Origin: an uncultured Selenomonadaceae bacterium
GTDB lineage: Bacteria > Bacillota > Negativicutes > Selenomonadales > Selenomonadaceae
NCBI GenBank assembly: GCA_910579115.1
Contig: CAJTSO010000058.1
Location: forward strand, 1 to 8,216
Length of the DNA stretch: 8,216 nt
Direction of reading: 5' to 3'
A program made the translations under genes and the position numbers. Each line of letters begins with the position of its first letter. The first letter of the stretch is position 1. This document shows, in pieces, positions 6,607-8,216 of the stretch. The notes below the pieces were generated by a model that saw only the letters and a list, made by a program, of their open reading frames with translations, was not told the DNA's origin and searched no databases.

Positions 6607-7642
6607 TTGTTTCTGCCGTCTGCGAGCTTTTCCCCGCGGATGCTGTCCCGGCCGTTCCTGCCACGGCAGACCTGCTTTTACGGGCATTGCTGTCTATAAA
6701 ATCCTGAATGAGAAAACGAGGACGGCGCTTGACTTCTATATAAATCTTGCCGATATATTCCCCGACGATACCTACAGAAAATATAATCAGGCCGCCGAGA
6801 AACCACAGGGAAATAATCAGGCTGGTCCACCCGGCAATCGTCATGCCGCGGAAGTACTGAACCAGCGACCAGAGGAATACAAATCCGGAAATGATTGAAA
6901 TGATCAAGCCAAGCCGGACAATATAGCCGATGGGCTTATTTGTAAGGGATGTAATGCCCTGCCACGCAAAGTCAATCATTTTTGTCAGAGGATACTTGCT
7001 TTGGCCGGTATACCTCTCTTTTCGTTCATAATAGACGCAGTCGTGCCGCAGGCCAATCATTGGAACAATGCCCCGGAGGAAAAGATTCACCTCCCCATAC
7101 TCCGCAAAAGCTTCCAGTGCTTTTTTATCCATAAGGCGGAAATCCGCATGATTATAAATAATATCGGCGCCCAGAGCCTGCATTAAACGGTAAAATCCCT
7201 GCGCTGTCACCCGCTTGAAAACTGAATCGCTTTTGCGGCTCTCCCGAACCCCGTAAACAATGTTGCAGCCTGCGCGATATTTTTCCACCATTTCGTCGAT
7301 TGCATCAATATCGTCCTGTAAATCTGCATCCATACTAATGGCAATATCGCAGTACTCTCTGACGGTAAGAAGACCGGCCGTAACTGCATTCTGATGTCCC
7401 CGGTTGTGAGCCAGACTGACGGCGGAAAAGGTACTGTCATCCTCACTGCACAGGCCGCGAATCAGCTCCCAGGTCTTATCCCTGCTTCCGTCATTGACAA
7501 AGCAAATCCTGCTGCAGCGGCTAATCTGGCGTTTCGCCAGAAGGCTCTCCATCTTTCCTTTCAATTTCGCCGCCGAATACAGAATCACTTCCTGTTCGTT
7601 ATAGCAGGGAATTACTATATATAAAATCGGTTGTTCTCTCAT
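6602..7642 (-). CDS. Family 2 glycosyltransferase, GtrB/DPM1-like (polyprenyl-phosphate sugar synthase)
   Basis: A 346-residue enzyme expected to transfer a sugar from a nucleotide sugar to undecaprenyl phosphate on the cytoplasmic face of the inner membrane. GT-A fold motifs are IPCYNEQE (11-18), FVNDGSRDKT (48-57), NRGHQNAVTAGL (80-91), SMDADLQD (103-110, metal-binding Asp105/Asp107), NHADFRLMD (164-172) and ERYTGQSKYPLTKM (209-222). Two membrane helices follow (about 238-263 and 272-296), then the usual EYIGKIYIEVKRRPRFLI end. Residues after about 319 are an unusual Ala/Ser/Thr/Gly/Lys-rich tail. Its coding bases adjoin the epimerase remnant in another frame, which suggests that the 3' end was remade by a deletion. 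The ATG at 7642 has AAGGA upstream and lies ten bases after the preceding stop, so the two genes are one operon. The sugar is unknown. Confidence 0.9.
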   Translation of the reverse strand: MREQPILYIVIPCYNEQEVILYSAAKLKGKMESLLAKRQISRCSRICFVNDGSRDKTWELIRGLCSEDDSTFSAVSLAHNRGHQNAVTAGLLTVREYCDIAISMDADLQDDIDAIDEMVEKYRAGCNIVYGVRESRKSDSVFKRVTAQGFYRLMQALGADIIYNHADFRLMDKKALEAFAEYGEVNLFLRGIVPMIGLRHDCVYYERKERYTGQSKYPLTKMIDFAWQGITSLTNKPIGYIVRLGLIISIISGFVFLWSLVQYFRGMTIAGWTSLIISLWFLGGLIIFSVGIVGEYIGKIYIEVKRRPRFLIQDFIDSNARKSRSAVAGTAGTASAGKSSQTAETK

Positions 7643-7652
7643 GTTTCATCCT

Positions 7653-8216
7653 TCATTTGTCGCTTTCGTACAAGCAGATCCCTTTATGCTCCCGTATAAG
7701 CTGCCAGTCTTCACCCCCCATTTCCTCCTTTTTCTTCCGGTACATATAATCACGAATCAGGATGTACTTTGGCCTTGAATCCTCCCTGAGACGCTCCAGC
7801 GTAGCCGGATTGTTCGTATCTGCTTCGATCCCCGGAATATCCGTATAGAGCATCATGCCCGGGCGAAGCTGCTTGTCCACATACAGAACGCGAGAGGAAT
7901 CCTTCGCCATGGAATCGTATTGGAGCGCCATGGTTTTTACGCTAAACCTGTCCTGAGCCAGGGGCATCAGGACGGCAAAGGCCATAACCATCGTAAAAAG
8001 GGCTGTCCCAACATGGAGCCAGGCGGCTCTTTCCCCGCTCCGGGTGCGAAGCAGTATCCCGGCGATGGCGATACCGAACAGGAAAGTCACTGCGCCGAGA
8101 ACAATGCCGCCACTGCTTAGCTCCGGCATGAATTGACCCCCGAAGCTCCATCCAACAGCCATGAGCAGGAAAAGAATGCCGCTGCCAATCGCCCACGACG
8201 TAAAGGCCGAGCCTCC
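7653..8216 (-). CDS. ArnT/PMT-like membrane glycosyltransferase (GT39/GT83), C-terminal part
   Basis: The last 187 residues of a larger protein: the frame stays open with no stop up to the window edge at 8216, so the Met at 8162 lies inside the gene and is not the start. The visible part has three hydrophobic helices (about residues 8-25, 38-58 and 69-88), then a soluble domain of about 100 residues (VLYVDKQLRPGMMLYTDIPG ... PKYILIRDYM ... LIREHKGICLYES). This layout, with final helices followed by a small extracytoplasmic domain, is that of ArnT-like and PMT-like enzymes. They move a sugar from a polyprenyl phosphate to lipid A or another acceptor outside the membrane. The catalytic N-terminal loop is outside the window, so the assignment rests on C-terminal likeness and on the adjoining GtrB-like gene, which would make the lipid-linked donor. 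Confidence 0.7.
   Translation of the reverse strand, partial: GGSAFTSWAIGSGILFLLMAVGWSFGGQFMPELSSGGIVLGAVTFLFGIAIAGILLRTRSGERAAWLHVGTALFTMVMAFAVLMPLAQDRFSVKTMALQYDSMAKDSSRVLYVDKQLRPGMMLYTDIPGIEADTNNPATLERLREDSRPKYILIRDYMYRKKKEEMGGEDWQLIREHKGICLYESDK

Noticed and set aside
6607..6687. Upstream extension of the epimerase frame to an ATG at 6687 as a real small protein
   Set aside because: The added residues are Arg/Gly/Gln-rich without family likeness and lie inside the glycosyltransferase gene in another frame. No ribosome binding site supports it.
7653..8162. A complete 169-residue membrane protein starting at 8162
   Set aside because: The frame continues open to the window edge and encodes more of the same membrane helix, so this is the end of a longer gene.

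Overview
The window holds two gene groups, all read on the minus strand, so gene order runs from high to low coordinates. The likely host is a diderm (two-membrane) Bacillota of the Negativicutes type. Three things point there: strong Firmicute-like Shine-Dalgarno sites (AAGGAGG, AGGAGGG, AAAGGGGG), an amino-acid-importing lifestyle, and genes for lipid-linked sugar transfer to an outer envelope. This is inference from gene content, and Synergistota is a reasonable alternative. No tRNA, rRNA, CRISPR array or insertion sequence was seen, and no gene-free stretch exceeds 300 bases.

Region 1 (8216-6385) is the end of a surface-glycan locus. It starts with the C-terminal 187 residues of an ArnT/PMT-like membrane glycosyltransferase, cut by the window edge. 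Ten bases on is a complete GtrB/DPM1-type family 2 glycosyltransferase. At that gene's stop codon begins a small leftover of a nucleotide-sugar epimerase. It keeps the helix after the YxxxK site and the C-terminal LGWxP/EGL segment, but has lost the NAD-binding domain and a middle section. The likely original scheme was that the epimerase made a nucleotide sugar, the family 2 enzyme loaded it on a polyprenyl phosphate, and the ArnT-like enzyme moved it to its acceptor outside the membrane.

Region 2 (6384-6147) is a 238-base AT-rich spacer. It carries a perfect 15-bp inverted repeat, a plausible extended -10 promoter for the next operon, and a leader that can fold into two mutually exclusive hairpins, one covering part of the ribosome binding site.

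Region 3 (6146-18) is a complete branched-chain-amino-acid-type (HAAT/Liv) ABC importer followed by a peptidase. In order it holds a lipoprotein substrate-binding protein, an intercistronic hairpin, permeases LivH and LivM, ATPases LivG and LivF, and an M20 metallo-amidohydrolase. The genes from livH to the M20 gene are tightly packed, with overlaps at livM/livG (8 nt) and livG/livF (1 nt). The M20 enzyme suggests that the imported substrate, or a related compound, is an amide or peptide cleaved in the cytoplasm. The real ligand may therefore not be plain leucine, isoleucine or valine.

No clearly new system is visible. The points most worth a second look are the doubly deleted epimerase with the odd glycosyltransferase tail beside it, the switch-like leader of the binding-protein gene, and the transporter-hydrolase linkage.
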